Assembly (NCBI RefSeq): GCF_008386695.1
Contig: NZ_VUOC01000004.1
Location: forward strand, 3,200,576-3,264,575
Origin: Chitinophaga agrisoli
GTDB lineage: Bacteria; Bacteroidota; Bacteroidia; Chitinophagales; Chitinophagaceae
Length of the DNA stretch: 64,000 nucleotides
Direction: 5' to 3'
How positions within the stretch are numbered: position 1 is the first letter of the stretch; each line of letters starts with the position of its first letter. Of the stretch, positions 52,149 through 61,831 are shown in pieces. The position numbers and the translations under genes were made by a program. The notes under the pieces are model-generated. The model saw only the letters and a list, made by a program, of their open reading frames with translations, was not told the origin of the DNA and did not search any database.

Positions 52149-53558
52149 TTAGTCCGCCAGTAATACCCTGGGATCCGTTACAACACCGGTTACGGCAGCA
52201 GCGGCAGCCACCAGCGGGCTGGCCAGCAGCGTACGTGCGCCAGGGCCCTGCCTGCCTTCAAAGTTGCGGTTGCTGGTGCTTACGGCGTATTTGCCGGCAG
52301 GTATCTTATCATCATTCATGGCCAGACAGGCGGAACAGCCAGGCTGACGCAGCTGGAAACCGGCTGCAGTGAGGATGTCCAGGATACCCTCTTCTTTGAT
52401 CTGCTGTTCAACGATATGAGAGCCGGGCACGATCCAGGCAGTCACATGATCCGCTTTCTTACGCCCTTTTACAATAGAGGCAAATGCGCGGAAATCTTCT
52501 ATGCGGCCATTGGTACAGCTGCCAATGAATACATAATCCACTTTTTTGCCCAGCATGCCTTCATCTTCATGAAAGCCCATGTAGTTAAGGGATTTTTCGT
52601 AGCTGGCCTTACCGGCGCCCGCTTCCTGTGATACGGGAATATGGTGGGTAATGCCAATGCCCATACCCGGGTTGGTACCGTAGGTGATCATGGGCTCTAT
52701 ATCTGCTGCATTGTATTCATATTCCAGGTCAAAAGCGGCGCCTTCGTCTGTTTTCAGCGTTTTCCAGTAAGCCAGGGCCTTATCCCAGGCTTCGCCTTTA
52801 GGCGCTTTTTCGCGGCCTTTGATATAAGCGAAAGTGGTCTCGTCCGGGGCGATCATACCGCCGCGGGCGCCCATTTCTATACTCATGTTACAAACCGTCA
52901 TACGGCCTTCCATACTCATTTGCTCAAATACCTCGCCCGCATATTCTACGAAATAACCGGTAGCGCCGGCTGCGGTGAGTTTGGCAATAATGTACAGGAT
53001 CACGTCTTTGGGAGAGATACCCTTGCCCAGCTGACCATTCACCTTAATGCGCATCTTCTTGGGCTTGGGCTGCATAATACATTGTGAAGAAAGCACCATT
53101 TCCACTTCTGAAGTGCCAATACCAAACGCAATAGCGCCAAAAGCGCCGTGTGTAGAGGTATGGGAGTCGCCGCATACAATGGTCATACCCGGCAGGGTGA
53201 TCCCATTTTCCGGGCCTACTACGTGCACAATACCGTTCTTGGGGTTACCCAGTCCCCAATGGGAAATACCATATTTGGCGGAGTTTACCTCCAGGGCTTT
53301 CAGCTGGTTGGCAGAAAGCGGATCCTGTACGGGCAGGTGCTGATTGATGGTAGGCGTATTATGATCGGCGGTAGCAAAGGTCTTTTCCGGGAACATCACT
53401 TTCAGCCCCCTGCCTTCCAGGCCCAGGAAAGCCACCGGGCTGGTAACTTCATGAATGAAATGCCGGTCTATAAAAAATACGTCTGGTCCGTCATCAATTT
53501 TCCTGACCACGTGGGAATCCCATACTTTGTCAAATAAGGTAGCGGGTAATTGGCTCAT
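52149..53558 (-). CDS. leuC: 3-isopropylmalate dehydratase large subunit
   Basis: A 469-residue aconitase-family subunit that isomerises 2- to 3-isopropylmalate with LeuD. The [4Fe-4S] cysteines are in [13 protein letters not shown] and [32 protein letters not shown] is the conserved substrate/cluster region (key part GDSHTSTHG). Length is standard. It is the first gene of the leucine operon. The 306-base upstream region (53559-53864) shows no leader peptide or hairpin that would indicate leucine attenuation. Confidence 0.97.
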   Translation of the reverse strand: MSQLPATLFDKVWDSHVVRKIDDGPDVFFIDRHFIHEVTSPVAFLGLEGRGLKVMFPEKTFATADHNTPTINQHLPVQDPLSANQLKALEVNSAKYGISHWGLGNPKNGIVHVVGPENGITLPGMTIVCGDSHTSTHGAFGAIAFGIGTSEVEMVLSSQCIMQPKPKKMRIKVNGQLGKGISPKDVILYIIAKLTAAGATGYFVEYAGEVFEQMSMEGRMTVCNMSIEMGARGGMIAPDETTFAYIKGREKAPKGEAWDKALAYWKTLKTDEGAAFDLEYEYNAADIEPMITYGTNPGMGIGITHHIPVSQEAGAGKASYEKSLNYMGFHEDEGMLGKKVDYVFIGSCTNGRIEDFRAFASIVKGRKKADHVTAWIVPGSHIVEQQIKEEGILDILTAAGFQLRQPGCSACLAMNDDKIPAGKYAVSTSNRNFEGRQGPGARTLLASPLVAAAAAVTGVVTDPRVLLAD

Positions 53559-53864
53559 TTTTCACAATTTAAAAGTGCAGTGCAAAAATCTTAAAACCTA
53601 TCCAGATAATTTGCTTTTTTTCTGAATTTCGTCTAAAAATACGGCTTAAACGATAAAAAATCAAGTATCCGGGGCAACATAGGCGCTGGTGGCCGTTTAC
53701 ATATAAAAACAGAGCCGCATATCAGCCGACAGGGTCAGCCATGGCATTTCCGGAAAATTTCCCAACTTTTATAAAAACAAGGTAACTGTTTAGCTAATAT
53801 GAACTTTACGTTACCAAGCTGTAGCTGTATTGCATCACTTTTACCACCATTCTAATTTAGCGTC
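53559..53864. other. Divergent intergenic region, leuC and TonB receptor
   Basis: 306 bases between two diverging genes. It should contain promoters for both. I find no clear TAnnTTTG element in either direction, no convincing hairpin, and no ORF. Confidence 0.5.
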
Positions 53865-56800
53865 ATGAAACCTATCTGCAGAACCTTATTCGTACTTCTG
53901 GTATGCTGTGTTACCCATTTTAACCTGTTTGCGCAAACTACCCAGGCCTCCATCACCGGCGTAGTCACTGATGAATCCAAACAGCCTGTTCCCGGAGCAT
54001 CCATACTGGTACGTAACGAATCCACCGGCTTCAACACCCGGAGCATCACCAACGCCAAAGGCGAATTTTTCCTGAAAGAGCTCCCCCTGGGCGGACCGTA
54101 CACCATCACGGCCACTTTTATGGGGTATGCGGAACAAAAACTGACCGGCTACGCGCTGAACCAGGGCGACCTGGTAAAGGTGCCCATCCAGCTGCGGTCA
54201 GCCGCTGTAAGCATGAATGAGATCACCGTATCCGGCAGCGCCCTTAAAAACAAAACAGAGAACTTTGGCGCCGCCACCACCGTTACCGCCCGCGATATTG
54301 CACGCCTGCCGGTAAACGGCCGTAATTTCACCACGCTTATTGATCTGTCGCCCTTAAGCAGTGGCAGTAACCTGGCGGGCCAGCTAGGCTCTTCCACCAA
54401 CATCACCATTGACGGTACCTCTGCCAAGAACCCTACTTCCAGCGCCGGCACCAACTCCCGTATCGGCGGGCCTTATGCCATTTCTATGGAAGCCATCCGC
54501 GAGTTCAAGGTAGTGACCAACCAGTATGATGTTACTTTCGGACGCGCCGGCGGCGGTACCATCAGTACCGTAACAAAATCAGGTACCAACACTTTTTCCG
54601 GTACCGCCTTTATGTATGCCCGCGCAGATGAGCTCTCCAGCTCCTATGATCTCCGCGGCAACAAACGCCAGAATGATTTCTCCACCTATCAGTACGGCTT
54701 CTCACTGGGCGGCCCTATCATCAAGGACAAGGCGCATTTCTTTGTAGCCTGGGACCGCCAGGATGATGCCCGTCCTCTCTTCCTGGCAGACATCCAGACG
54801 CCGGCCGATGAAAAACGCCTGGGCGTCAGCCAGACCACATTGGACCAGTTCCTGGGTATTGCCCGTACCAAATATGGCGTAGCCAACACGCCGCAGTTTG
54901 GCTCCTTTGACAAAAAACGCCATACCGATGCGGTATTTGGCCGTATAGACTGGCAGCTGAACGAGAAAAACCTGCTTACCATCCGCGATAACTATATCAA
55001 TGACCGCGCTCCCCTGGGCCGCGACGATAATACGCAGATCAACATGTACGAGGTATATGCGGATGCCCATGCGCTGAATAACAGCCTGCTGGCCACCCTG
55101 CGTACCGTGGTAAGCTCCCGCCTTACCAATGAGCTGAAACTGCAGCACCTCTACACCTTTGAAGAAAGCTCCCCGGGCGATGAGCTGCCGGATGCCAACA
55201 TTCCCCGCGCCATCGTAGAGCAGATCCGCTCCAGGGTAGGCGCCATTACAGATAGCGGTACCGCTGCCATACAGCTGGGCGGCCAACGCTATTCGCCGGA
55301 GCATTTCTACAACCACGTAGTACAGCTGGTAGATAACGTATACTTCAGTACCAACAAAGCCAACTACACATTTGGTACAGATATCATGTACAGTCATATG
55401 AATTCCTTATATGGCAGTGAAATGAACGGCCGTTTCTATTTCTCCGGCATGGACAATTTCAATAACCTTACGCCCTACCGCTATGCGCGGGAGGTGGCGC
55501 TGGCAGACGATCCGGCCCTGAACCAGAACATCATCGCCGCCGGTGTTTATGCACAGATGCAGACCAAACTGTTCAAAGGTTTTGAAATGATCGCCGGCCT
55601 GCGGGCAGATTATACCGCCTACCTGAATAAAGCGAACTTTAACCAAACAGTGTACGATGAGCTGGGCCTGCGTACCAACAACGGCTTCACCACTTTCCAG
55701 CTGCAGCCCCGCCTGCAGTTTAACTGGGATATCAACGAAAAGCATAAGGATTACCTGCGCTTTGGCGCCGCCATCTTTGGATCAGACATTAATAACTATG
55801 CCGTTATCAACAACATGCTGTTTGACGGTACCAAGGTATTAACCGTGGATGTACAGGGCGCCAACGTACCCAAGCCTAACTTCCCCGGTTACCGCAAGGA
55901 TCCTTCCACCGCGCCCGGTAAGGAACTGTTTGACCAGCTGGGCCTGCCCCGCCAGGGCACTATCAACCTGAACGGCGCAGATGCCCGTATACCCGTGGTA
56001 TACAAGGCTAATCTCTCCTATAACCACTTCTTTACAGAGCGTTTGAAAGCAGGCGTTACCTTCTTTACCACTATTGCCCGCAACAACTATATGTATGTGG
56101 ATCGCAATATTGCTGACCAGCCTTTCTTCCGCCTGGCCAATGAAGATAACCGCGGCGTATATGTACCCGCCAATACCATCAACACCACTAACGGCGCTAC
56201 AGACTGGCAAAAAGGCCGCAAGACCACAAACGTGAGCCGCGTGCTGGAACTGAACAGCGCAGGTAAAGTGAACCAGTACGCCTTTGTATTGGATGCTACC
56301 TACCGCTACTTTAAAGATGGCGAGGTTACCTTCAGCTACACCTGGAACGACGCAAAGGATAATACCTCCTACAATGGCGACGTAGCCAACAGCGCTACCT
56401 TATCGCTTATGGTAAGGGACGATCCCCGCGATCTGAGCCATATGACCTACTCCGATGTACAGTTTCGTCATAAAGTGGTTTTCTACGGCACCCTGCCCAG
56501 CTGGAAAGGTTTTGTGGTAGGCGTGCGTTTCTCCGGCATAGGCGGTACCCGGTACTCCCTGGCGGTGAATGGCAACGTAAACGGCGATTTTGTGGCGTCT
56601 AACGACCTCGCCTATGTATTCAATACCAGCGATGCCTCCGTACAGGAAAAGATCAGGACCGGTATACAGACCCTGCTGAATAACCCCAGCGTTTCGCAGA
56701 GCACCAAATATTACATCAGCAAAAGCATGGGCAAAATAGCGGAGCGTAATGGCGGCGAAAACGGCTTTTACGGCGTGTGGGACCTGCGGGTGGCCAAGAA

Positions 56801-57038
56801 GTTCAAGATCCATAAGTCACAGAACATAGAGATCTCCGGCGATATCTTTAACGTAGCCAACCTGCTTAACAAAACCTGGGGCGCCAACAAAGCGCTGGGT
56901 AAACAGAACCTGTACACGCTCAACGGTTTTGACAACGTAAATAACATCTATAAATACAACGTAAACGCGAATACCGGCGTAGTAACCCCAGGTGGTAACC
57001 CCTGGCAACTGCAGTTTGGCGTTCGTTATTCATTCTAA
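53865..57038 (+). CDS. Oar-type TonB-dependent receptor
   Basis: A 1057-residue outer-membrane protein. Signal peptide (RTLFVLLVCCVTHFNLFAQ), then a carboxypeptidase-regulatory-like beta-sandwich (about 28-115: ITGVVTDESKQPVPGASI), a plug (about 120-230, with ARLPVNGRNFTTLIDLSPL) and a barrel ending LQFGVRYSF. GRAGGGTISTVTKSGTN is typical of Oar/TonB receptors without a SusD partner. No sigma/FecR pair or SusD is adjacent, and there is no STN domain, so the substrate is unknown. In Myxococcus, Oar imports a protease. The esterase 114 bases downstream follows a terminator and is probably a separate unit. Confidence 0.9.
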   Translation: MKPICRTLFVLLVCCVTHFNLFAQTTQASITGVVTDESKQPVPGASILVRNESTGFNTRSITNAKGEFFLKELPLGGPYTITATFMGYAEQKLTGYALNQGDLVKVPIQLRSAAVSMNEITVSGSALKNKTENFGAATTVTARDIARLPVNGRNFTTLIDLSPLSSGSNLAGQLGSSTNITIDGTSAKNPTSSAGTNSRIGGPYAISMEAIREFKVVTNQYDVTFGRAGGGTISTVTKSGTNTFSGTAFMYARADELSSSYDLRGNKRQNDFSTYQYGFSLGGPIIKDKAHFFVAWDRQDDARPLFLADIQTPADEKRLGVSQTTLDQFLGIARTKYGVANTPQFGSFDKKRHTDAVFGRIDWQLNEKNLLTIRDNYINDRAPLGRDDNTQINMYEVYADAHALNNSLLATLRTVVSSRLTNELKLQHLYTFEESSPGDELPDANIPRAIVEQIRSRVGAITDSGTAAIQLGGQRYSPEHFYNHVVQLVDNVYFSTNKANYTFGTDIMYSHMNSLYGSEMNGRFYFSGMDNFNNLTPYRYAREVALADDPALNQNIIAAGVYAQMQTKLFKGFEMIAGLRADYTAYLNKANFNQTVYDELGLRTNNGFTTFQLQPRLQFNWDINEKHKDYLRFGAAIFGSDINNYAVINNMLFDGTKVLTVDVQGANVPKPNFPGYRKDPSTAPGKELFDQLGLPRQGTINLNGADARIPVVYKANLSYNHFFTERLKAGVTFFTTIARNNYMYVDRNIADQPFFRLANEDNRGVYVPANTINTTNGATDWQKGRKTTNVSRVLELNSAGKVNQYAFVLDATYRYFKDGEVTFSYTWNDAKDNTSYNGDVANSATLSLMVRDDPRDLSHMTYSDVQFRHKVVFYGTLPSWKGFVVGVRFSGIGGTRYSLAVNGNVNGDFVASNDLAYVFNTSDASVQEKIRTGIQTLLNNPSVSQSTKYYISKSMGKIAERNGGENGFYGVWDLRVAKKFKIHKSQNIEISGDIFNVANLLNKTWGANKALGKQNLYTLNGFDNVNNIYKYNVNANTGVVTPGGNPWQLQFGVRYSF

Positions 57039-57050
57039 GCTATATTGATG

Positions 57051-57087
57051 ACGGGATGACCCCAAAGGAATGGGTCATCCCGTTTTA
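57051..57087 (+). terminator. Terminator after the Oar-type receptor
   Basis: A perfect 12-base stem ACGGGATGACCC (57051-57062) pairs with 57072-57083 and is followed by TTTT. Confidence 0.9.
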
Positions 57088-57152
57088 CAACCCCTCCGGT
57101 TTGAAATCCCATAGCGAAGCCGTATCTTCCAGAGATATTGCGATCGCACGTT

Positions 57153-59090
57153 ATGAAACATTCTTTCCTCATTGGGGCCCTATATGCCCTTTGCTGTTTT
57201 CAACCCGCCCATGCCCAGGTAAGATTACCGCGTTTAGTACGGGACAGTATGATCCTGCAACGGGATACGAAAATAAAGCTATGGGGCTGGGCCGGCAGCA
57301 AGGAAAAGCTAACCATCCGGTTTACCGGTAAAACTTACCATACTACCGCAAACGCCAATGGCGAATGGACCATACAACTGGCGCCTCTGCCGGCAGGCGG
57401 CCCATATACCATGGATCTTATCGCCAGCAATCATATTACCCTAAAGGATATATTAATAGGCGATGTATGGCTTTGCGCCGGGCAATCCAACATGGTGCTG
57501 CCTATGGAGCGGGTAAAGGAAAAATACCCGGCAGAAATAGCGGCGGCCAATAACCCCGCCATCCGGCATTTCTTCATCTCTACCCTCAGCAACCTGCAAG
57601 GCCCGCAACCAGACCTCCCTACCGGCTATTGGAGATCTGCGGTGCAGGGAGATATTCTACAATTCTCCGCTACGGCCTACTTTTTCGCAAAGAACATTTA
57701 CGAAAAATACCATGTGCCTATTGGGTTGATCAACGCCAGCGTAGGCGGCACACCTATTGAAGCCTGGATCAGTGAAGATGGCCTGCGATCTTTACCCGCC
57801 TACTCGCAACGGATACAGCAACTAAAAGACACCGGTTATGTAAACCCCATTAACAGGAACGCGGACGCCATTGCCGCCGCCGTAAAAGCCGCCCTGCCAC
57901 CAGATGATGGCCTCACCGCCCCGGTAAAATGGTTTGATACCGCGTATATTCCTAAAGGATGGCGCCCCATCAACACCCCCGGCTATTGGGAAGAACAGGG
58001 TATAAAAGACCTCCGCGGCACTGTATGGTACCGGCGGGAGATAACAGTACCGGCAGCTATGGCGGGTCTTCCCGCCAAACTATTCATGGGCAGGATCAAA
58101 GACGCAGACTTTACCTATGTGAACGGGGTGCTCGTGGGCAATATCACCTACCAATACCCGCCCCGCAGGTACACCGTGCCTGCCGGCGTATTACGCCCGG
58201 GCAAAAACCTGGTAGTGGTAAGGGTTACCAACCAAAGTAAAGGCGGTGGTTTTGTACCGGACAAGCCCTATTACCTGGAAGCAGCAGGCCAGCGCATAGA
58301 CCTCAAAGGAGAATGGTTATATAAAACCGGCCAGGTATTTCTCCCAACTGATGATGACGTACCGGTCATAGACGCAAAGTACGAACCGGCAGCCCTGTTC
58401 AACGCCATGATAGCGCCACTTACAGGCTACACCGTAAAAGGCTTTCTCTGGTACCAGGGAGAAGCCAATACAGACCAGCCAGAAAACTACAAACAGCTCT
58501 TGCCCGCGCTCATCAACGATTGGCGCAAGCAATGGCAACTGGGCATTCTGCCTTTCCTGTATGTACAGCTGCCTAATTATATGGCGCGGCAATACCTGCC
58601 ATCAGAAAGTAACTGGGCTATTTTACGGGAAGGCCAGCTAAAAGCATTATCCACCCCTAATACCGCCATGGCAATCACCATTGACCTGGGCGAGTGGAAC
58701 GACATTCATCCCCTGAATAAAGCAGATGTAGGTAAACGCCTGTCCCTGGCGGCGCAAAAACTGGCTTATGGGGATACCACCATCGCTGCATCCGGTCCCA
58801 TATACCAATCAGATAAAATTGAAGGCGATAACATCATCATCACCTTCAGGTATGCTGATGGCGGATTAGTAGCCAAAGATGGAGAGCCCCTCAGCCAGTT
58901 TGCCATCGCTGGCGCAGATAAACAATTTGTATGGGCACAGGCCATCATATCCGGCAACACCGTGATCGTACACAGTAACCAGATAAAACACCCCATGTAC
59001 GTACGCTACGCCTGGGCAGATAACCCGGATGGCGCTAACCTCTCTAACGGACATGGGTTACCGGCGTCCCCTTTCAGAACAGATCAATAA
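57153..59090 (+). CDS. Secreted sialate O-acetylesterase-like SGNH esterase
   Basis: 645 residues from the ATG at 57153; the ORF start at 57138 is a GTG without better support. Signal peptide (FLIGALYALCCFQPAHAQ). The esterase domain is split by a jelly-roll insertion (about 235-400: YRREITVPAAMAGLPAKLFMGRIKD). The nucleophile Ser112 is in CAGQSNM, the block FLWYQGEANT follows the insertion, and NDIHPLNK carries the Asp/His of the triad. These enzymes remove O-acetyl groups from sialic acid or from plant polysaccharides. With a GH127-type enzyme and a pectate-lyase-fold protein elsewhere in the window, a plant-glycan role is as plausible as sialic acid. Confidence 0.88.
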   Translation: MKHSFLIGALYALCCFQPAHAQVRLPRLVRDSMILQRDTKIKLWGWAGSKEKLTIRFTGKTYHTTANANGEWTIQLAPLPAGGPYTMDLIASNHITLKDILIGDVWLCAGQSNMVLPMERVKEKYPAEIAAANNPAIRHFFISTLSNLQGPQPDLPTGYWRSAVQGDILQFSATAYFFAKNIYEKYHVPIGLINASVGGTPIEAWISEDGLRSLPAYSQRIQQLKDTGYVNPINRNADAIAAAVKAALPPDDGLTAPVKWFDTAYIPKGWRPINTPGYWEEQGIKDLRGTVWYRREITVPAAMAGLPAKLFMGRIKDADFTYVNGVLVGNITYQYPPRRYTVPAGVLRPGKNLVVVRVTNQSKGGGFVPDKPYYLEAAGQRIDLKGEWLYKTGQVFLPTDDDVPVIDAKYEPAALFNAMIAPLTGYTVKGFLWYQGEANTDQPENYKQLLPALINDWRKQWQLGILPFLYVQLPNYMARQYLPSESNWAILREGQLKALSTPNTAMAITIDLGEWNDIHPLNKADVGKRLSLAAQKLAYGDTTIAASGPIYQSDKIEGDNIIITFRYADGGLVAKDGEPLSQFAIAGADKQFVWAQAIISGNTVIVHSNQIKHPMYVRYAWADNPDGANLSNGHGLPASPFRTDQ

Positions 59091-59151
59091 GCAGAATAGG
59101 AAAGATAAATTGGCAGGCCTGCCGTTGAAGGGATTAACTTACCATAACAAA

Positions 59152-59916
59152 TTACAGATGCATACCACCGGATGCTTCCAGACGCTGACCATTCACCCAG
59201 CGGGATTCTTCGCTGCACAGGAACGCTACTACTGCGCCAATATCTTCCGGTACGCCTACCCGGCCTAACGCAATATGAGAGGCTATCAGGTCATTGAGGG
59301 CCTTGGTATCGCGCACCACGCCGCCGGCAAAATCTGTTTCTATAGCGCCCGGGGCAATTACATTGGAACGGATGCCCCTGGCCCCCAGCTCCTGCGCCTG
59401 ATACCTGGTCAATACCTCAATAGCGCCTTTCATAGCGGCATAAGCACTGTAACCAGGCGTAGTAAAGCGGGCCAGACCGGTAGATACGTTTACAATAGCG
59501 CCGCCATCCGCCATCAACGGTAATAATTTTTGCGTAAGGAAGAATACGCCTTTGAACTGGATGTTCAGCAACTCATCAAACTGCGTTTCCGTAGTCTCTG
59601 CAAACGGGGCGTATACACCAATACCGGCATTGTTCACCAGGGAGTGCAGCTTATCTGCGCCAAAGCTATCTTTCAGCGTAGCGCTTACAGATGTAACAAA
59701 AGCGTCAAAGGAGCCAATATTGCCTACATTAAATTGTAAGGCGGCGGCTTTCTGGCCGGTTTGCTCGATCTCCTTTACCACTTGCAGCGCTTCCTCTTTT
59801 TTACTGTTATAGGTAAGGATCACGCTAATACCTTTTCTGGCCAGGCTTAAAGCCATGTCTTTTCCCAGGCCGCGGCTACCGCCGGTAACCAGGGCAATCT
59901 GTTGTGTCTGTGTCAT
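59152..59916 (-). CDS. Short-chain dehydrogenase/reductase
   Basis: A 254-residue classical SDR. TGGSRGLG (11-18) binds NAD(P), NNAG is at 95-98, the catalytic Ser is in VNVSTG (145), and YAAMK (159-163) gives the Tyr/Lys pair. It resembles FabG/glucose-dehydrogenase-like oxidoreductases of unspecified substrate. A CAAAATTA on the plus strand at 59944-59951 could be its promoter -7 box. An AraC-family regulator gene lies 68 bases upstream on the same strand and may control it. Confidence 0.92.
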   Translation of the reverse strand: MTQTQQIALVTGGSRGLGKDMALSLARKGISVILTYNSKKEEALQVVKEIEQTGQKAAALQFNVGNIGSFDAFVTSVSATLKDSFGADKLHSLVNNAGIGVYAPFAETTETQFDELLNIQFKGVFFLTQKLLPLMADGGAIVNVSTGLARFTTPGYSAYAAMKGAIEVLTRYQAQELGARGIRSNVIAPGAIETDFAGGVVRDTKALNDLIASHIALGRVGVPEDIGAVVAFLCSEESRWVNGQRLEASGGMHL

Positions 59917-59943
59917 ATTGTTTGTGTTTTATTGTTCACACAA

Positions 59944-59951
59944 CAAAATTA
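59944..59951 (-). promoter_or_regulatory. Possible -7 promoter box of the SDR gene
   Basis: On the minus strand this reads TAATTTTG (TAnnTTTG), 28 bases before the SDR start. A TTG lies 16 bases further upstream, shorter than the usual 19-21 spacing. Confidence 0.35.
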
Positions 59952-59984
59952 CCACAGCCCTGTGCCTCAAAAATGGTGTAAGCT

Positions 59985-60371
59985 TCAGATTTTAGTTTCC
60001 CGCTGGCTTTTGCGGTATTGCAGGGGCGTAATACCCGCCATGCCTTTAAAGAATTTGGTGAAATTGGTGGGATCATTATAACCAAAACGGTAGCCAATAT
60101 CCGCTATGGACAGCTCCGTTGCCCGCAGCATTTGCTGCGCCTCTGCCAGTATCCGCTGCTCCATAAAATCGCAGGGAGATCTGCCGGTAGTTTCCCGCAG
60201 GGTGTTCGTTAGATGCCGGGGGTGAATATATAACCTGCGGGCAAACTCCGTTGCACTAAAACGGCCTTCTGCCCGCCCACTCAGCAGATCTGCGATATGT
60301 TCTTCCATCAGCTGTAAAAAGCTGGTGGTAATTTCCTCTTTCCTGGTAAGTGCTGCTTGTGACAATGCCAT
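59985..60371 (-). CDS. AraC-family transcriptional regulator (short)
   Basis: 128 residues from the ATG at 60371; the ATG at 60455 would overlap the CPBP gene by 62 bases and has no support. The AraC DNA-binding domain has two helix-turn-helix motifs: FSATEFARRLYIHPRHLTNTL and LSIADIGYRFGYNDPTNFTKFFK, ending GITPLQYRKS. No sizeable ligand-binding domain remains, so this is a stand-alone or N-terminally short regulator. It lies 68 bases upstream of the SDR gene, a common target arrangement. Confidence 0.82.
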   Translation of the reverse strand: MALSQAALTRKEEITTSFLQLMEEHIADLLSGRAEGRFSATEFARRLYIHPRHLTNTLRETTGRSPCDFMEQRILAEAQQMLRATELSIADIGYRFGYNDPTNFTKFFKGMAGITPLQYRKSQRETKI

Positions 60372-60393
60372 AGCTGACAGGCTTTGTGCAAAT

Positions 60394-61278
60394 TTAGCTA
60401 ATATCTGCGGGCACAGGTAGCTCTTTCCGTTTTCGCCAGAAAAGATAAGCCACAATTACAGTAGCAATAGGCAAGCCTATCCCAAACTCATCAATATAAT
60501 AGGCGGTTTGCCCTTTATCTACCGTTAGCGGCGTAAAGATCACCTGGATAAACAGGTTATGACTGGCGTGCAGGATAGCGCCGGTCCAAAGGCTACCGGA
60601 TTTAAGACGCATCCAGGTAAATATAAAACAGCTGGAAAAGATCATGACCGTAAAACAGGTCAGCGAAAACCATTTGGAAACGCCGGAATTATAATCAGCA
60701 AACATCAGCAAAGGATAATGGTAAAGCGACCATATCAACCCCATCCACAGGGAAGTGGCCGTGTAGGAATTAACCTTGGCTATTTGCGGCGTAAGAAAGC
60801 CCCGCCAGCCAATCTCTTCGCCCACCGCAGACGACATAGAACGGGCCATTCCAAAAATACCTACCAATATTACATACAGAAAGATCACTACGCCATCCGG
60901 CAGGGACCAATGGAAGCCCTCCCTTACCTTATCCAGCAGTTCCTTGTTATAGAACCCGCCTTTACCGCTGATCCAGATGATGAGATAAGGGACCAGGGCA
61001 TAAAAAAACGGGATCAGATAGGACCATAACTGGTATTTGGTCTGGCCCCATTTCCAGCCCAGGGAAGCCACCGGAATACGCCGGATGGCACAGGTAATAA
61101 GCGCGCCTATCGCCGGGCACCACATGATCATGATCGTGTAACCAGCCCCGCCAAAACCGGCTCTAAGCGTACCCGCGCGGGCAATCAAAATGTAAAGGGG
61201 AAGGCATAACAAGCCAGTAATAACCAGGAACGTGGTAATATTCTTCCTGGTCGCAATTTTGGTTGAAGGAGTTTCCAT
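60394..61278 (-). CDS. CPBP-family intramembrane metalloprotease
   Basis: A 294-residue protein with about eight membrane helices. The Abi/CAAX-protease motifs are present: EEIGWRGFL (EExxxR), a SLYHYPLLMF segment, and HASHNLFIQ near the C-terminus. Family members include type II CAAX prenyl endopeptidases and bacteriocin-immunity proteases; the substrate is unknown. It ends 22 bases before the AraC gene and starts 58 bases after the deaminase gene, so the minus-strand genes may share transcripts. Confidence 0.88.
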   Translation of the reverse strand: METPSTKIATRKNITTFLVITGLLCLPLYILIARAGTLRAGFGGAGYTIMIMWCPAIGALITCAIRRIPVASLGWKWGQTKYQLWSYLIPFFYALVPYLIIWISGKGGFYNKELLDKVREGFHWSLPDGVVIFLYVILVGIFGMARSMSSAVGEEIGWRGFLTPQIAKVNSYTATSLWMGLIWSLYHYPLLMFADYNSGVSKWFSLTCFTVMIFSSCFIFTWMRLKSGSLWTGAILHASHNLFIQVIFTPLTVDKGQTAYYIDEFGIGLPIATVIVAYLFWRKRKELPVPADIS

Positions 61279-61336
61279 ACGTGGTGCTACATTAAGGGTA
61301 TCTGGTAATATACAGAAAAGGTTTGATATAAAACAG

Positions 61337-61750
61337 CTACGGATAAATAGTCACCACCGGTGGCGGCCCCCAGGAACTGATATCATCCGCAGTTAAGATA
61401 TGATACCGTGAACCAGCCCCGCCCAGCTCGCCGGTATATTTACTGAACACCACCTCCACTATACGATGGTGGCGGATCATATACGAGCACAATATACAAG
61501 GCTCTGCATTGCTATAGATAGTAGCGCCCGCACAACTCCCATGGCGTTTTACCGCCTCCAGTACCGCCAGCGCCTCCGCATGGCGCGAGATATCTTTCAG
61601 CTGCCGGCTCTTTTCAGCGGCCTCACCCAGTATTACCCCATCCTTTACCACTACGCTGCCTACCGGGCTCTCCCCTTCTGCAGCCGCTATGGCCGCCAGT
61701 TCCAGGCATCGTTGCATAAACGGGTAATGCGGGTCTGTTGTAGTATCCAT
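61337..61750 (-). CDS. Nucleoside/nucleobase deaminase (CDA superfamily)
   Basis: 137 residues from the ATG at 61750; the upstream ATG at 61828 would enter the opposite gene's promoter. The zinc site is intact: HAE (57-59) and PCILC (84-88). The N-terminus MQRCLELAAIAAAEGESPVGSVVV matches the guanine deaminase/TadA-like branch (key part ESPVGSVVV). It lacks the C-terminal features of TadA. It probably deaminates guanine or a related base, but the substrate is not certain. It diverges from the radical-SAM gene at 61832. Confidence 0.87.
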   Translation of the reverse strand: MDTTTDPHYPFMQRCLELAAIAAAEGESPVGSVVVKDGVILGEAAEKSRQLKDISRHAEALAVLEAVKRHGSCAGATIYSNAEPCILCSYMIRHHRIVEVVFSKYTGELGGAGSRYHILTADDISSWGPPPVVTIYP

Positions 61751-61801
61751 ATGGCGCAAATTAGTATTTAAACCCCAGTGTTTATTTGCTAATATTTTTA
61801 G

Positions 61802-61809
61802 TAATTTTG
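61802..61809 (+). promoter_or_regulatory. Possible -7 box of the radical-SAM gene
   Basis: TAATTTTG matches TAnnTTTG, 22 bases before the ATG at 61832. The nearest TTTG upstream is only 13 bases away, so the -33 part is unconvincing. Confidence 0.35.
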
Positions 61810-61831
61810 ATAAAGACATAACCACCAACCC

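Noticed and set aside
53559-53864. Leucine leader peptide/attenuator before leuC
   Set aside because: No short ORF with a run of Leu codons and no terminator hairpin found on the minus strand.
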